Shown piece by piece: positions 1-5,453 of a stretch of 6,301 nt of DNA. Position 1 is the first letter of the stretch, and every line of letters starts with the position of its first letter. The notes beneath the pieces are model-generated. The model saw only the letters and a list, made by a program, of their open reading frames with translations. It was not told the DNA's origin and searched no databases. Source of the stretch: an uncultured Collinsella sp. (lineage in GTDB: Bacteria; Actinomycetota; Coriobacteriia; Coriobacteriales; Coriobacteriaceae); NCBI GenBank assembly GCA_902470895.1, contig CABRID010000111.1:1-6301 (forward strand), given 5' to 3'. Made by a program: the position numbers and the translations under genes.

Positions 1-2
1 AC

Positions 3-29
3 CTTCATTACTCCAACGACGAATTCTAG
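3..29 (+). CDS. Possible C-terminal tail of a plus-strand gene (cut by left edge)
   Basis: Only eight codons are visible, reading LHYSNDEF and then TAG. The case for a real gene end is positional. The stop lies seven bases before a strong GC-rich hairpin, and a plus-strand gene ending here would converge on the minus-strand arg operon, a common arrangement. The residues are too few to identify a family. The other two plus frames are open through these bases, so chance cannot be excluded. Confidence 0.3.
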   Translation, partial: LHYSNDEF

Positions 30-36
30 GCGGTGT

Positions 37-62
37 CCCCTCCCTTTCAAGAAAGGGAGGGG
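37..62. terminator. Perfect 12-bp inverted repeat, possible terminator
   Basis: CCCCTCCCTTTC (37-48) and GAAAGGGAGGGG (51-62) are exact reverse complements separated by AA. In RNA the innermost pairs would open to give a loop of four to six bases. It lies just after the possible plus-strand stop at 29. Neither strand has a proper T-run directly after the stem, so intrinsic termination is plausible but not proven. It abuts the next palindrome and may act with it. Confidence 0.45.
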
Positions 63-79
63 GCGGGGCATGCCCCGCC
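62..79. repeat. Perfect 18-bp GC palindrome
   Basis: GGCGGGGCA (62-70) is followed directly by its reverse complement TGCCCCGCC (71-79). It shares base 62 with the preceding inverted repeat. On the plus strand it is followed by TCTTAC, a weak pyrimidine tract. It may be the second stem of a tandem terminator between convergent transcripts. Its G-run could also pair with the C-run at 37-40, making the two hairpins alternatives to each other. Confidence 0.45.
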
Positions 80-147
80 TCTTACACCACATCTCTGCGC
101 GCTACCATTTCGACTTGCTATCTGGCCTTATTAGTCCAAAATTGCTG

Positions 148-164
148 CTACCAAATCGGTAACA
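148..164 (-). repeat. 17-base motif, copy 1
   Basis: On the plus strand this reads CTACCAAATCGGTAACA. It matches 4099-4115 at 16 of 17 positions in the same orientation; the one difference is G159 against T4110. The core TACC-AAATC-GGTA can form a small 4-bp stem in this copy only. It lies inside the AT-richer element downstream of argD. Confidence 0.4.
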
Positions 165-202
165 GTACTCATATTTGATGTTTTTTGACCAGCAGGTCTC
201 CC

Positions 203-223
203 TGCCTTAGCAAATCTAAGGCA
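203..223. repeat. 8-bp stem-loop downstream of argD
   Basis: TGCCTTAG (203-210) and CTAAGGCA (216-223) are exact reverse complements around the loop CAAAT. An overlapping alternative stem pairs GCAGG (192-196) with CCTGC (201-205), so the two structures compete for bases 203-205. No T-run follows the stem on either strand, which argues against a simple intrinsic terminator for the arg operon. Confidence 0.45.
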
Positions 224-307
224 AAACGGGCTCCAGACCGCTGAATCATGCCGCATAGGACACGCCCACAGTCCGGAACCCGGTCCAAATTGAGTTATTG
301 CGCCGCG

Positions 308-1591
308 TTAGCCCAGGACATCCGACAGGATCTCGATCAGACTGTCCACGTCGGCTTCCTCGCAGACGAGCGGCGGCAGGAAACGCAGCGTATGCGCACC
401 TGTAGCGTTGATCACGGCACCGGCGGCCAGCGCGCGGGCAACAACATCATGCGCGTCGCCCGCGGCATCATCCAAATCACAGCCGAGCATCAAGCCGCGG
501 CCACGTACCTCGGTCACGTGCGGCAGCTTGGCGAGCTTTGCCTCCATATAGGCGCCCACCTTGGCGGCACGTTCAGCATAATCGCCGCGCACGAGCGCGG
601 AGAGCGTCGCGGCGCACGCCGCGATGGCCAAGCAGCTACCGCCAAAGGTCGAGCCGTGGTCGCCCGGCTTAAACACGTCGGCAATCTCCTTCTTTGCCAC
701 GACGGCACCCATGGGCACGCCGTCGGCAATGCCCTTGGCAAGGCTCATGATGTCGGGCTCCACGCCATAGGTCTGGAACGCAAACGGCTTGCCGGAGCGG
801 AAGATGCCGCACTGGACCTCGTCGGCGATAAGCACGGCGCCCACTTCGTGTGCCAGGTCGCGCGCTGTCGCCATAAACTCCTCGGTCATGGGGTGCACGC
901 CACTCTCACCCTGGATCGGCTCGAGCATCACGGCACAAATCTCGCTCCCCAGCTGCTTAAAGATCGCACGCAGCTCGTCCACATCGTTGGGCGTGCAGGC
1001 CACAAAGCCACCCGGCAGCGGGCGGAAGCTGTCCTGCAGCCAATCCTGCATGGTGGCGGCAATGGTCTCGAGCGTACGGCCGTGGAAGCCGCCGCGCATG
1101 CACACGATGGTGTTGCCGCCATTACCGGCACGCTTGGCGTACAGGCGCGCGAGCTTCATCGAGCCCTCGTTGGCCTCGGCGCCAGAGTTGGCAAAGAAGG
1201 TCTCCCAAACCTGCTCATCCGCAGCCGGGGCACCAAGAGCAGCTGCCGTGGTCTCATCGCCGGCGACAATGGCATCGGCAAGCACGCGCGCACCATCTGC
1301 GTCGTCGTTAGCAAGCTTGGACAGCAGCGCCGCGACCTGTCCGCGCTGCTCAATGTAGAAGTAATTGGAGACATGCATGAGCTTTTTGGTCTGTGCCTCG
1401 AGCGCCGAGAGCACAGCCGGGTCGCCATGACCTAGGCTGCACACGCCGATGCCGGCAAGAAAGTCGAGGTACTCACGGCCATCGTCGCCGGTGAGCTTCA
1501 TGCCGTGACCCTCGACAAACTCGACCGGAGAGCGGCCAAAGGTATGCATAACGTAATGGGATTCAAGCGATTGCTGAGCTGCAAGTGACAT
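308..1591 (-). CDS. argD: Acetylornithine aminotransferase ArgD
   Basis: This is a class III, pyridoxal-phosphate-dependent aminotransferase in the cytoplasm. It converts N-acetylglutamate semialdehyde plus glutamate to N-acetylornithine and 2-oxoglutarate. The protein has 427 residues, somewhat longer than the usual roughly 380-400. Visible motifs are SGAEANE (136-142) for cofactor phosphate binding, FHGRT (169-173), ADEVQCG (256-262) with Asp257 for the cofactor ring nitrogen, the cofactor lysine Lys286 in SLAKGI, and GSTFGG (313-318). An acidic, Ala-rich stretch at about 95-127 seems to be an insertion relative to typical ArgD. The ATG at 1591 has AAAGG at 1598-1602, six bases upstream. 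It is the last gene of the cluster, 69 bases after argB. Some ArgD enzymes also serve lysine synthesis as succinyldiaminopimelate aminotransferase; the sequence cannot exclude that, but the neighbours point to arginine. Confidence 0.95.
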   Translation of the reverse strand: MSLAAQQSLESHYVMHTFGRSPVEFVEGHGMKLTGDDGREYLDFLAGIGVCSLGHGDPAVLSALEAQTKKLMHVSNYFYIEQRGQVAALLSKLANDDADGARVLADAIVAGDETTAAALGAPAADEQVWETFFANSGAEANEGSMKLARLYAKRAGNGGNTIVCMRGGFHGRTLETIAATMQDWLQDSFRPLPGGFVACTPNDVDELRAIFKQLGSEICAVMLEPIQGESGVHPMTEEFMATARDLAHEVGAVLIADEVQCGIFRSGKPFAFQTYGVEPDIMSLAKGIADGVPMGAVVAKKEIADVFKPGDHGSTFGGSCLAIAACAATLSALVRGDYAERAAKVGAYMEAKLAKLPHVTEVRGRGLMLGCDLDDAAGDAHDVVARALAAGAVINATGAHTLRFLPPLVCEEADVDSLIEILSDVLG

Positions 1592-1608
1592 GGGATGCCT
1601 TTCGTTGG

Positions 1609-1622
1609 GCGCCAGACGGCGC
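1609..1622. repeat. Small hairpin in the argB-argD gap
   Basis: GCGCC (1609-1613) and GGCGC (1618-1622) flank the loop AGAC. The stem lies just upstream of the argD Shine-Dalgarno site and leaves it unpaired. It could stabilise or segment the mRNA, but a 5-bp GC stem is expected by chance in such DNA. Confidence 0.25.
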
Positions 1623-1660
1623 GGGGCTATGGGTGCAGGAATGGGGCGGCTGCGGGTCAG

Positions 1661-2641
1661 CTAGACCGTCTGAAGCTTCTCGACCTCGTCAAGGTTCTCG
1701 GTCAGACGCGCAGCAAACGTCGAAAGCGGATGCGGATGCGTATCGAACTCGTAAGCTGTCTCGGTGGAATGGATCACGGTGCCGACGCCGGCATCGGTCA
1801 GCAGCTCCAGGAGCAGCGAATGCGGCGTCGTGCCATTGATGATGTGGGCTCGGAACACGCCAGCGGTAAGCGCGTCGACAGCCGCACGCAGCTTGGGAAT
1901 CATGCCCTTATCGACCTCGCCGCCGTAGAGCATTTCGTTAACCTCGTCGAGCGTTAGGTTGGAGATAAGCGAGTCCTTGTCGCTAAAGTCCTTGTACAGG
2001 CCATCGACATCGGTCAAAAAGATCGCCTTATGCGCGTGGAGCGCCGCGGCAACGGCACCGGCGGCGGTGTCGGCGTTGATGTTGAAGAAACCGCCGTCCT
2101 CCCCCGCCGCGACGGTAGCGATGACGGGGATGTACTCGCTATCGAGTAAGCGCTCGATATAGTCGGTGTTGACGTGCGTCACTTTGCCCACGCGACCGAG
2201 CTCGGGGTCGAGCGGCTCGGCGATGAGCGTGCCGGCATCGCTGCCCGACACGCCCACGGCCAGGTTGCCGTGGTGGTTGATGGCAGCAACCAGCTCCTGG
2301 TTAACCTTGCCGCCCAGCACCTCGCGCACGATATCCATAGTCGCCGGCGTGGTCACGCGCTGGCCGTTCTTAAACTCGACGGGAATATCGTAATGGCTCA
2401 GCGCCTCGTTGATAGCCTTGCCGCCGCCGTGCACGATGACGGGGCGCATACCGATGATCTTGAGCAAAACGATGTCGCTCATCACGTCGCGGCGCAGCTG
2501 CTCATCAACCATGGCGGCTCCGCCATATTTGATAACAACCGTCTTGCCGGTCAGGTTCTTAATCCACGGCAGCGCTTCGAACAGCAGCTGCGCGGTTGCT
2601 TCGTTGGATTCGCTCGAACGACAATCGCGTGCGAATTTCAT
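1661..2641 (-). CDS. argB: Acetylglutamate kinase ArgB, probably arginine-sensitive
   Basis: ArgB phosphorylates N-acetyl-L-glutamate with ATP, the usual control point when ArgJ recycles acetyl groups. With the ATG at 2641 the protein has 326 residues. Motifs in order are KYGG (38-41) with the phosphate-binding Lys38, HGGGK (71-75), NGQRVT (92-97) for substrate, NINADTAAG (187-195), TDVDGLY (210-216) and a late GMIPK with Lys250. Residues 13-30 precede the kinase core and resemble the N-terminal helix (typically ending EALPYI) of hexameric, arginine-inhibited enzymes such as those of Pseudomonas aeruginosa and Thermotoga. HSLLLELLTDAGVGT (274-288) fits the arginine-site C-terminal signature. 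About 36 residues (291-326) then follow where most ArgB proteins end. An in-frame TTG at 2701 would add 20 residues but has no ribosome site; GAGG at 2648-2651 supports the ATG. Confidence 0.95.
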   Translation of the reverse strand: MKFARDCRSSESNEATAQLLFEALPWIKNLTGKTVVIKYGGAAMVDEQLRRDVMSDIVLLKIIGMRPVIVHGGGKAINEALSHYDIPVEFKNGQRVTTPATMDIVREVLGGKVNQELVAAINHHGNLAVGVSGSDAGTLIAEPLDPELGRVGKVTHVNTDYIERLLDSEYIPVIATVAAGEDGGFFNINADTAAGAVAAALHAHKAIFLTDVDGLYKDFSDKDSLISNLTLDEVNEMLYGGEVDKGMIPKLRAAVDALTAGVFRAHIINGTTPHSLLLELLTDAGVGTVIHSTETAYEFDTHPHPLSTFAARLTENLDEVEKLQTV

Positions 2642-2647
2642 AATCTG

Positions 2648-2651
2648 CCTC
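2648..2651 (-). promoter_or_regulatory. Ribosome binding site that decides the argB start
   Basis: GAGG on the minus strand lies six bases upstream of the ATG at 2639-2641. It is weaker than the argC and argJ sites. It favours this ATG over the in-frame TTG at 2699-2701, which has no purine-rich sequence upstream. Confidence 0.6.
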
Positions 2652-2722
2652 GTCTTTCGTATCGTTATCGCGCCGTGCTCCGCTGTCCGCAATCGCGGCA
2701 AGATGCGCAGCGTGCCCGGAAT

Positions 2723-3991
2723 CTAGGAACGGTAGTCGCCGTTGATGGAGATGTACTCATGCGTGAGGTCGCAGGTCCACACGGTCGTTGCCGCGTCGCC
2801 TGCGCCCAGGTCGGCCGAGATCACGATCTCGGGCGCCTCGAAACGTCGTAGAGCCTCGTCCTCGTCAAAGGGAACAGTCAGACCGTCGCGACAGACAGGC
2901 ATGCCCATCATGTCGATGGAAACGTCTTCCTGATTAAACTTAACGCCGCACTTGCCAAGCGCCATAGCAACACGGCCCCAGTTGCAGTCGTGGCCGGCGA
3001 TGCAGGTCTTAACGAGCGGCGAGTTGGCAACGGCACGGGCAGCGATATCGGCTTCCTCGTCGTTCACGGCGCCGGTAACGTTGACCGTAACAAGCTTGGA
3101 TGCGCCCTCACCATCGGCGGCGATATTGCGCGCCAGGCTCTCGCACACCTCGTGCACGGCAAATGCCAACTCGCCAAAGGCATCGGAGCCCTCGACGATA
3201 GGCTCGGCATCTGCGGCAGCGGCGCCGGAGGCAAGCATGATGCAGGTGTCGTTGGTCGAAGTGTCGGAATCGACCGTTACCTTGTTAAAGGTCTGCTTGA
3301 CGGTCGAGAGCAGCAGGGCATGAAGTGCCGCAGGCTCGACGGGGGCATCGGTGGTGATAACTGCAATCATGGTGGCCATGTTGGGCATGATCATGCCCGA
3401 GCCCTTGCACATTCCGCCTACCGTATAGACATTGCTCGCATGACCCGCAGCCTCACTGACGTAGGACACGGCGTACTCCTTGGAATGCGTGTCGGTCGTC
3501 ATGATGGCGCGAGCGGCATCGGCGCCACCGTGGGCGGAGAGTGCCTCGTAGGCAGCAGGAATGGCGGTCTCAAACGTGTCGATCGGCAGAATCTGCCCGA
3601 TCACACCCGTGGAGGCAACCAGGATCTGTTGAGGCTCGCAGCCGATGACCTGCGATGCGATGCTGCACGTCTCGCGCGCGCATGCAAGGCCGGTCTCACC
3701 CGTGGCGGCGTTGGCATTGCCAGAGTTGACCGAAACGCCGGCGATGATACCGTAACCCTTGTCGGCACCGCCCAGGTTGGCACGGCTCACTTGCACGGGC
3801 GCCGCGCAAAAGCGATTGGTGGTAAACACGCCGGCACCGGGACAGGGTTTATCGGGCACGACGAGCGCGTAATCCAGACGCTCGGGGTTCTTGCGGAACC
3901 CAGCGTGGATGCCCGCAGCTTTAAAACCAGCCGCAGCCGTAACGCCACCCTCGACGGCGCGAATCTTGATATCAAACAGCTCGGTATTCAT
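2723..3991 (-). CDS. argJ: Bifunctional ornithine acetyltransferase / N-acetylglutamate synthase ArgJ
   Basis: ArgJ transfers the acetyl group from N-acetylornithine to glutamate, releasing ornithine and remaking N-acetylglutamate. Some members also use acetyl-CoA to prime the cycle; sequence alone does not separate mono- from bifunctional forms. The 422-residue length is close to the family norm of about 400. The proenzyme cleaves itself: KGSGMIMPNMATM (196-208) places the cut between Ala206 and Thr207, making Thr207 the N-terminal nucleophile of the beta chain. STGVIG (127-132) supplies the oxyanion-hole Thr-Gly pair. ADGEGA (292-297), CNWGR (336-340) and the C-terminal YISINGDYRS are also typical. 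The ATG at 3991 has AGGAG at 4003-4007, a fairly long 11-base gap. It lies 134 bases after argC and 81 before argB. Its presence implies a cyclic pathway that does not need a separate ArgE. Confidence 0.96.
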   Translation of the reverse strand: MNTELFDIKIRAVEGGVTAAAGFKAAGIHAGFRKNPERLDYALVVPDKPCPGAGVFTTNRFCAAPVQVSRANLGGADKGYGIIAGVSVNSGNANAATGETGLACARETCSIASQVIGCEPQQILVASTGVIGQILPIDTFETAIPAAYEALSAHGGADAARAIMTTDTHSKEYAVSYVSEAAGHASNVYTVGGMCKGSGMIMPNMATMIAVITTDAPVEPAALHALLLSTVKQTFNKVTVDSDTSTNDTCIMLASGAAAADAEPIVEGSDAFGELAFAVHEVCESLARNIAADGEGASKLVTVNVTGAVNDEEADIAARAVANSPLVKTCIAGHDCNWGRVAMALGKCGVKFNQEDVSIDMMGMPVCRDGLTVPFDEDEALRRFEAPEIVISADLGAGDAATTVWTCDLTHEYISINGDYRS

Positions 3992-4017
3992 CGTCTTTAT
4001 GACTCCTTATGTCAAAC

Positions 4018-4048
4018 AAAAAACGGACATCGGTTGGTGCGCCATGCC
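4018..4048 (-). terminator. Weak terminator-like structure before argJ
   Basis: On the minus strand GGCAT (4048-4044) can pair with ATGTC (4030-4026), with one G-U wobble. An inner GG-CC pair is offset by a bulge, and six T residues (4023-4018) begin two bases after the stem. The layout matches an intrinsic terminator or attenuator, but the stem is short and the call is tentative. It sits between argC and the argJ ribosome site, where it could lower expression of argJBD relative to argC. Confidence 0.25.
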
Positions 4049-4073
4049 AGTCGTGATCATGAGACCAGCTTAA

Positions 4074-4089
4074 GAGTGGCGCCCCACTC
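4074..4089. repeat. Hairpin in the argC-argJ gap
   Basis: GAGTGG (4074-4079) and CCACTC (4084-4089) form a perfect 6-bp stem with the loop CGCC. It is in the middle of the unusually long argC-argJ spacer. There is no T-run after it on the minus strand (TTAAGC follows), so an mRNA-stability or processing role is as likely as termination. Confidence 0.4.
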
Positions 4090-4098
4090 GATGCCCGA

Positions 4099-4115
4099 CT
4101 ACCAAATCGTTAACA
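4099..4115 (-). repeat. 17-base motif, copy 2
   Basis: On the plus strand this reads CTACCAAATCGTTAACA, a 16 of 17 match in the same orientation to 148-164. It begins eleven bases past the argC stop codon in the direction of transcription. The G-to-T change breaks the small stem possible in copy 1 but creates the palindrome GTTAAC. The similarity stops sharply on both sides. Confidence 0.4.
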
Positions 4116-4125
4116 ATCGAATGTG

Positions 4126-5196
4126 CTACACCGGGCACGCCACTGTGGGCAAGCCTCGTCGCTCGTCAAAGCCAAAGACGATATTGGCGCACTGGACCGC
4201 TTGGCCCGCAGCGCCCTTGCACAGATTGTCGATGGCGCCCGTCGCCACCAGCACGCCCGCGCGCTTGTTGAACGCAAGGCCAATCTGGGCGGCGTTGGTA
4301 CCGACGACCGAAGCCGTCTTGGGCTGCTGGCCGGCATCGAGCACGCGCACAAAGGTGCGTCCAGCGTAGAACTGCTTGTAATAGTCGACGACATCCTCAA
4401 GAGCCAAGGAGTCGATGGCCTGCGGCGTGAGCGGCAGCGTCACCGTGGAGAGCAGGCCGCGCTTGAGCGGTGCCAGATGCGGGGTGAAGACGACGCGATC
4501 GGTCAGGCCCAGGATCTGCTCGATCTCGGGCGTATGGCGATGTTTGCCTACGCCATAGGCTTCCAGGTTCTCGTCCGCGCTGCAAAAGTGGGTGCGGGCG
4601 TTGCAGGACTTACCGGCGCCCGTCACGCCGCTAATGGCATCGACAATCACGGGGCCGTTCTCTGCCACCCAGCCCGCACGCACGGCAGGAGCGGCAGCAA
4701 GGCTCGTTGCGGTGGGATAGCAGCCGGCGCAGGCGACCAAAACGGGCTTTCCGGCGGCATGGCTGGAAGCAGCGGTCTCCAAGTCCTGGCAGAACAGCTC
4801 GGGCAGGCCGAAGGCACGTGTCTTGAGTAGCTCGGGGCTCGTGTGCTCGACGGCATACCATGCCTCAAAGGTGGCCGGATCGCTCAGGCGATAGTCGGCC
4901 GAGAGGTCAATGCAGGAGACTCCCGCGGCAAGCAGGGCGGGCACCTGTGCCATGGCAGCCGTGTGCGGCACGGCCAAAAAGACCGCGTCGCAGTTCTTGA
5001 GCTCGGGGGCGTCATGCGTCGTGAAGACAAGATCGCTTACGCCGGTGAAGCTCGGGTACACCGCAGACAACGGCTGGCCGGCATCGGCGTTGGACGTAAT
5101 GGCAACAAGTTCAAACTCGGGATGGCCGAGCACGAGGCGAATGAGCTCGGCTCCGGCATATCCAGCCGCGCCGACGATTCCAACCTTCAATGACAT
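4126..5196 (-). CDS. argC: N-acetyl-gamma-glutamyl-phosphate reductase ArgC
   Basis: ArgC uses NADPH to reduce N-acetylglutamyl 5-phosphate to N-acetylglutamate 5-semialdehyde, the step between ArgB and ArgD. The 356-residue length is normal. The nucleotide-binding motif GAAGYAGAEL (9-18) opens the Rossmann domain. The catalytic cysteine is Cys159 in GCYPTA, and KHRHTPEI (218-225) carries the His219/His221 pair of the active site. SGVTGAGK (189-196) and the late GTNAAQIG (299-306) are typical of the dimerisation/catalytic domain. The residues before the catalytic motif are ACA rather than the more common NP; the nucleophile itself is intact. The ATG at 5196 has AAGGAG at 5203-5208, six bases upstream. 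It is the first gene of the arg cluster, behind two ARG-box-like sites. Confidence 0.96.
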   Translation of the reverse strand: MSLKVGIVGAAGYAGAELIRLVLGHPEFELVAITSNADAGQPLSAVYPSFTGVSDLVFTTHDAPELKNCDAVFLAVPHTAAMAQVPALLAAGVSCIDLSADYRLSDPATFEAWYAVEHTSPELLKTRAFGLPELFCQDLETAASSHAAGKPVLVACAGCYPTATSLAAAPAVRAGWVAENGPVIVDAISGVTGAGKSCNARTHFCSADENLEAYGVGKHRHTPEIEQILGLTDRVVFTPHLAPLKRGLLSTVTLPLTPQAIDSLALEDVVDYYKQFYAGRTFVRVLDAGQQPKTASVVGTNAAQIGLAFNKRAGVLVATGAIDNLCKGAAGQAVQCANIVFGFDERRGLPTVACPV

Positions 5197-5280
5197 ATCA
5201 GACTCCTTGTCTGCGATTTATGCACCGATGCGCATTTCACAGCGGTCGTTATGAAGTGGGTTGAAACTTTAGCACCAAAA

Positions 5281-5298
5281 GATGCATTAACACGTAAA
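5281..5298. promoter_or_regulatory. ARG-box-like operator, weaker copy
   Basis: The core TGCAT-TAAC-ACGTA (5283-5296) fits the general ArgR operator pattern of two short inverted arms around a 4-base centre; the right arm matches the ideal ATGCA at three of five bases. Its centre is 21 bp from that of the stronger site at 5302-5319, the standard spacing of paired ARG boxes bound by one ArgR hexamer. On the minus strand it overlaps GTTAAT (5286-5291), a poor match to a -10 element, so repression by blocking a promoter is possible. Confidence 0.5.
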
Positions 5299-5301
5299 TG
5301 G

Positions 5302-5319
5302 CTTGCATATTCATGCATT
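5302..5319. promoter_or_regulatory. ARG-box-like operator, strong copy
   Basis: The core TGCAT-ATTC-ATGCA (5304-5317) is an exact 5-bp inverted repeat around an AT-rich 4-base centre. It follows the ArgR operator pattern TGnAT-nnnn-ATnCA, with C in place of the A found in the enterobacterial consensus. It lies about 106-123 bases upstream of the argC start. Together with the weaker box 21 bp away it suggests arginine-dependent repression of argCJBD. No argR gene is in the window. Confidence 0.65.
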
Positions 5320-5362
5320 GAAACATTCCCGACACATTCACTTGAAGGAATTGACAAATAGA

Positions 5363-5416
5363 GCGGGCCCCGTATTGACCGGCGCTCCTAACGGCGCCGG
5401 GCAATACGGGGCCCGC
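5363..5416 (-). terminator. Strong hairpin terminator after the flavin-fold gene pair
   Basis: GCGGGCCCCGTATTG (5363-5377) pairs perfectly with 5402-5416. After one A/G mismatch, CCGGCGC (5379-5385) pairs with GCGCCGG (5394-5400), leaving an 8-base loop. On the minus strand the stem is followed by TCTATTTG, a modest U-rich tail. It lies 37 bases past the stop codon at 5454, so it should end transcription of the upstream gene pair and insulate argC. Confidence 0.75.
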
Positions 5417-5453
5417 CCATGCGAAAACCAAGTTGTTAGGATGAGCCAGCTGG

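Larger units (their letters stand above)
131..256 (-). other. AT-richer intergenic element with a 41-codon open frame
   Basis: This stretch downstream of argD is clearly less GC-rich than the genes. On the minus strand an ATG at 254-256 opens 41 codons to TAA at 131-133. A second in-frame ATG at 170-172 would give the 13-residue peptide MSTVTDLVAAILD, which reads like protein. Neither start has a convincing Shine-Dalgarno site. Within the element are an 8-bp hairpin (203-223), a GACC-AGCA-GGTC stem (187-198) and a T6 run on the plus strand (181-186). A neighbouring minus frame is also open across part of it, so conservation, if found, may be of nucleotides rather than protein. It could be a dispersed intergenic repeat, a small RNA, a tiny gene or a gene remnant. 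I do not recognise a named family. Confidence 0.35.

Noticed and set aside
102..112. CTACCATTTCG as a third copy of the 17-base motif
   Set aside because: It shares only a short discontinuous match (CTACCA then CG), well within chance.
187..223. Stem-loops as an intrinsic terminator for the arg operon
   Set aside because: On the minus strand the stems are followed by GGGAG and by an A-run, not T residues; termination of argD transcripts therefore remains unexplained.
248..1435. 395-codon plus-strand open frame opposite argD
   Set aside because: It is a shadow of argD in GC-rich DNA; the translation has no recognisable domains, while argD is complete with all catalytic motifs.
2642..2701. 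TTG start at 2701 extending ArgB by 20 residues
   Set aside because: There is no ribosome site before the TTG, and the extension precedes the N-helix seen in homologs; the ATG at 2641 has GAGG at proper spacing.
4010..4015. Perfect -35-like TTGACA on the minus strand just before argJ
   Set aside because: A -10 element at normal spacing would fall inside the argJ coding start, where GAATGA is not promoter-like, and the transcript would lack the ribosome site.
2990..4369. 459-codon plus-strand open frame opposite argJ and the end of argC
   Set aside because: It spans two clearly real opposite-strand genes and their spacer, and shows no family motifs.
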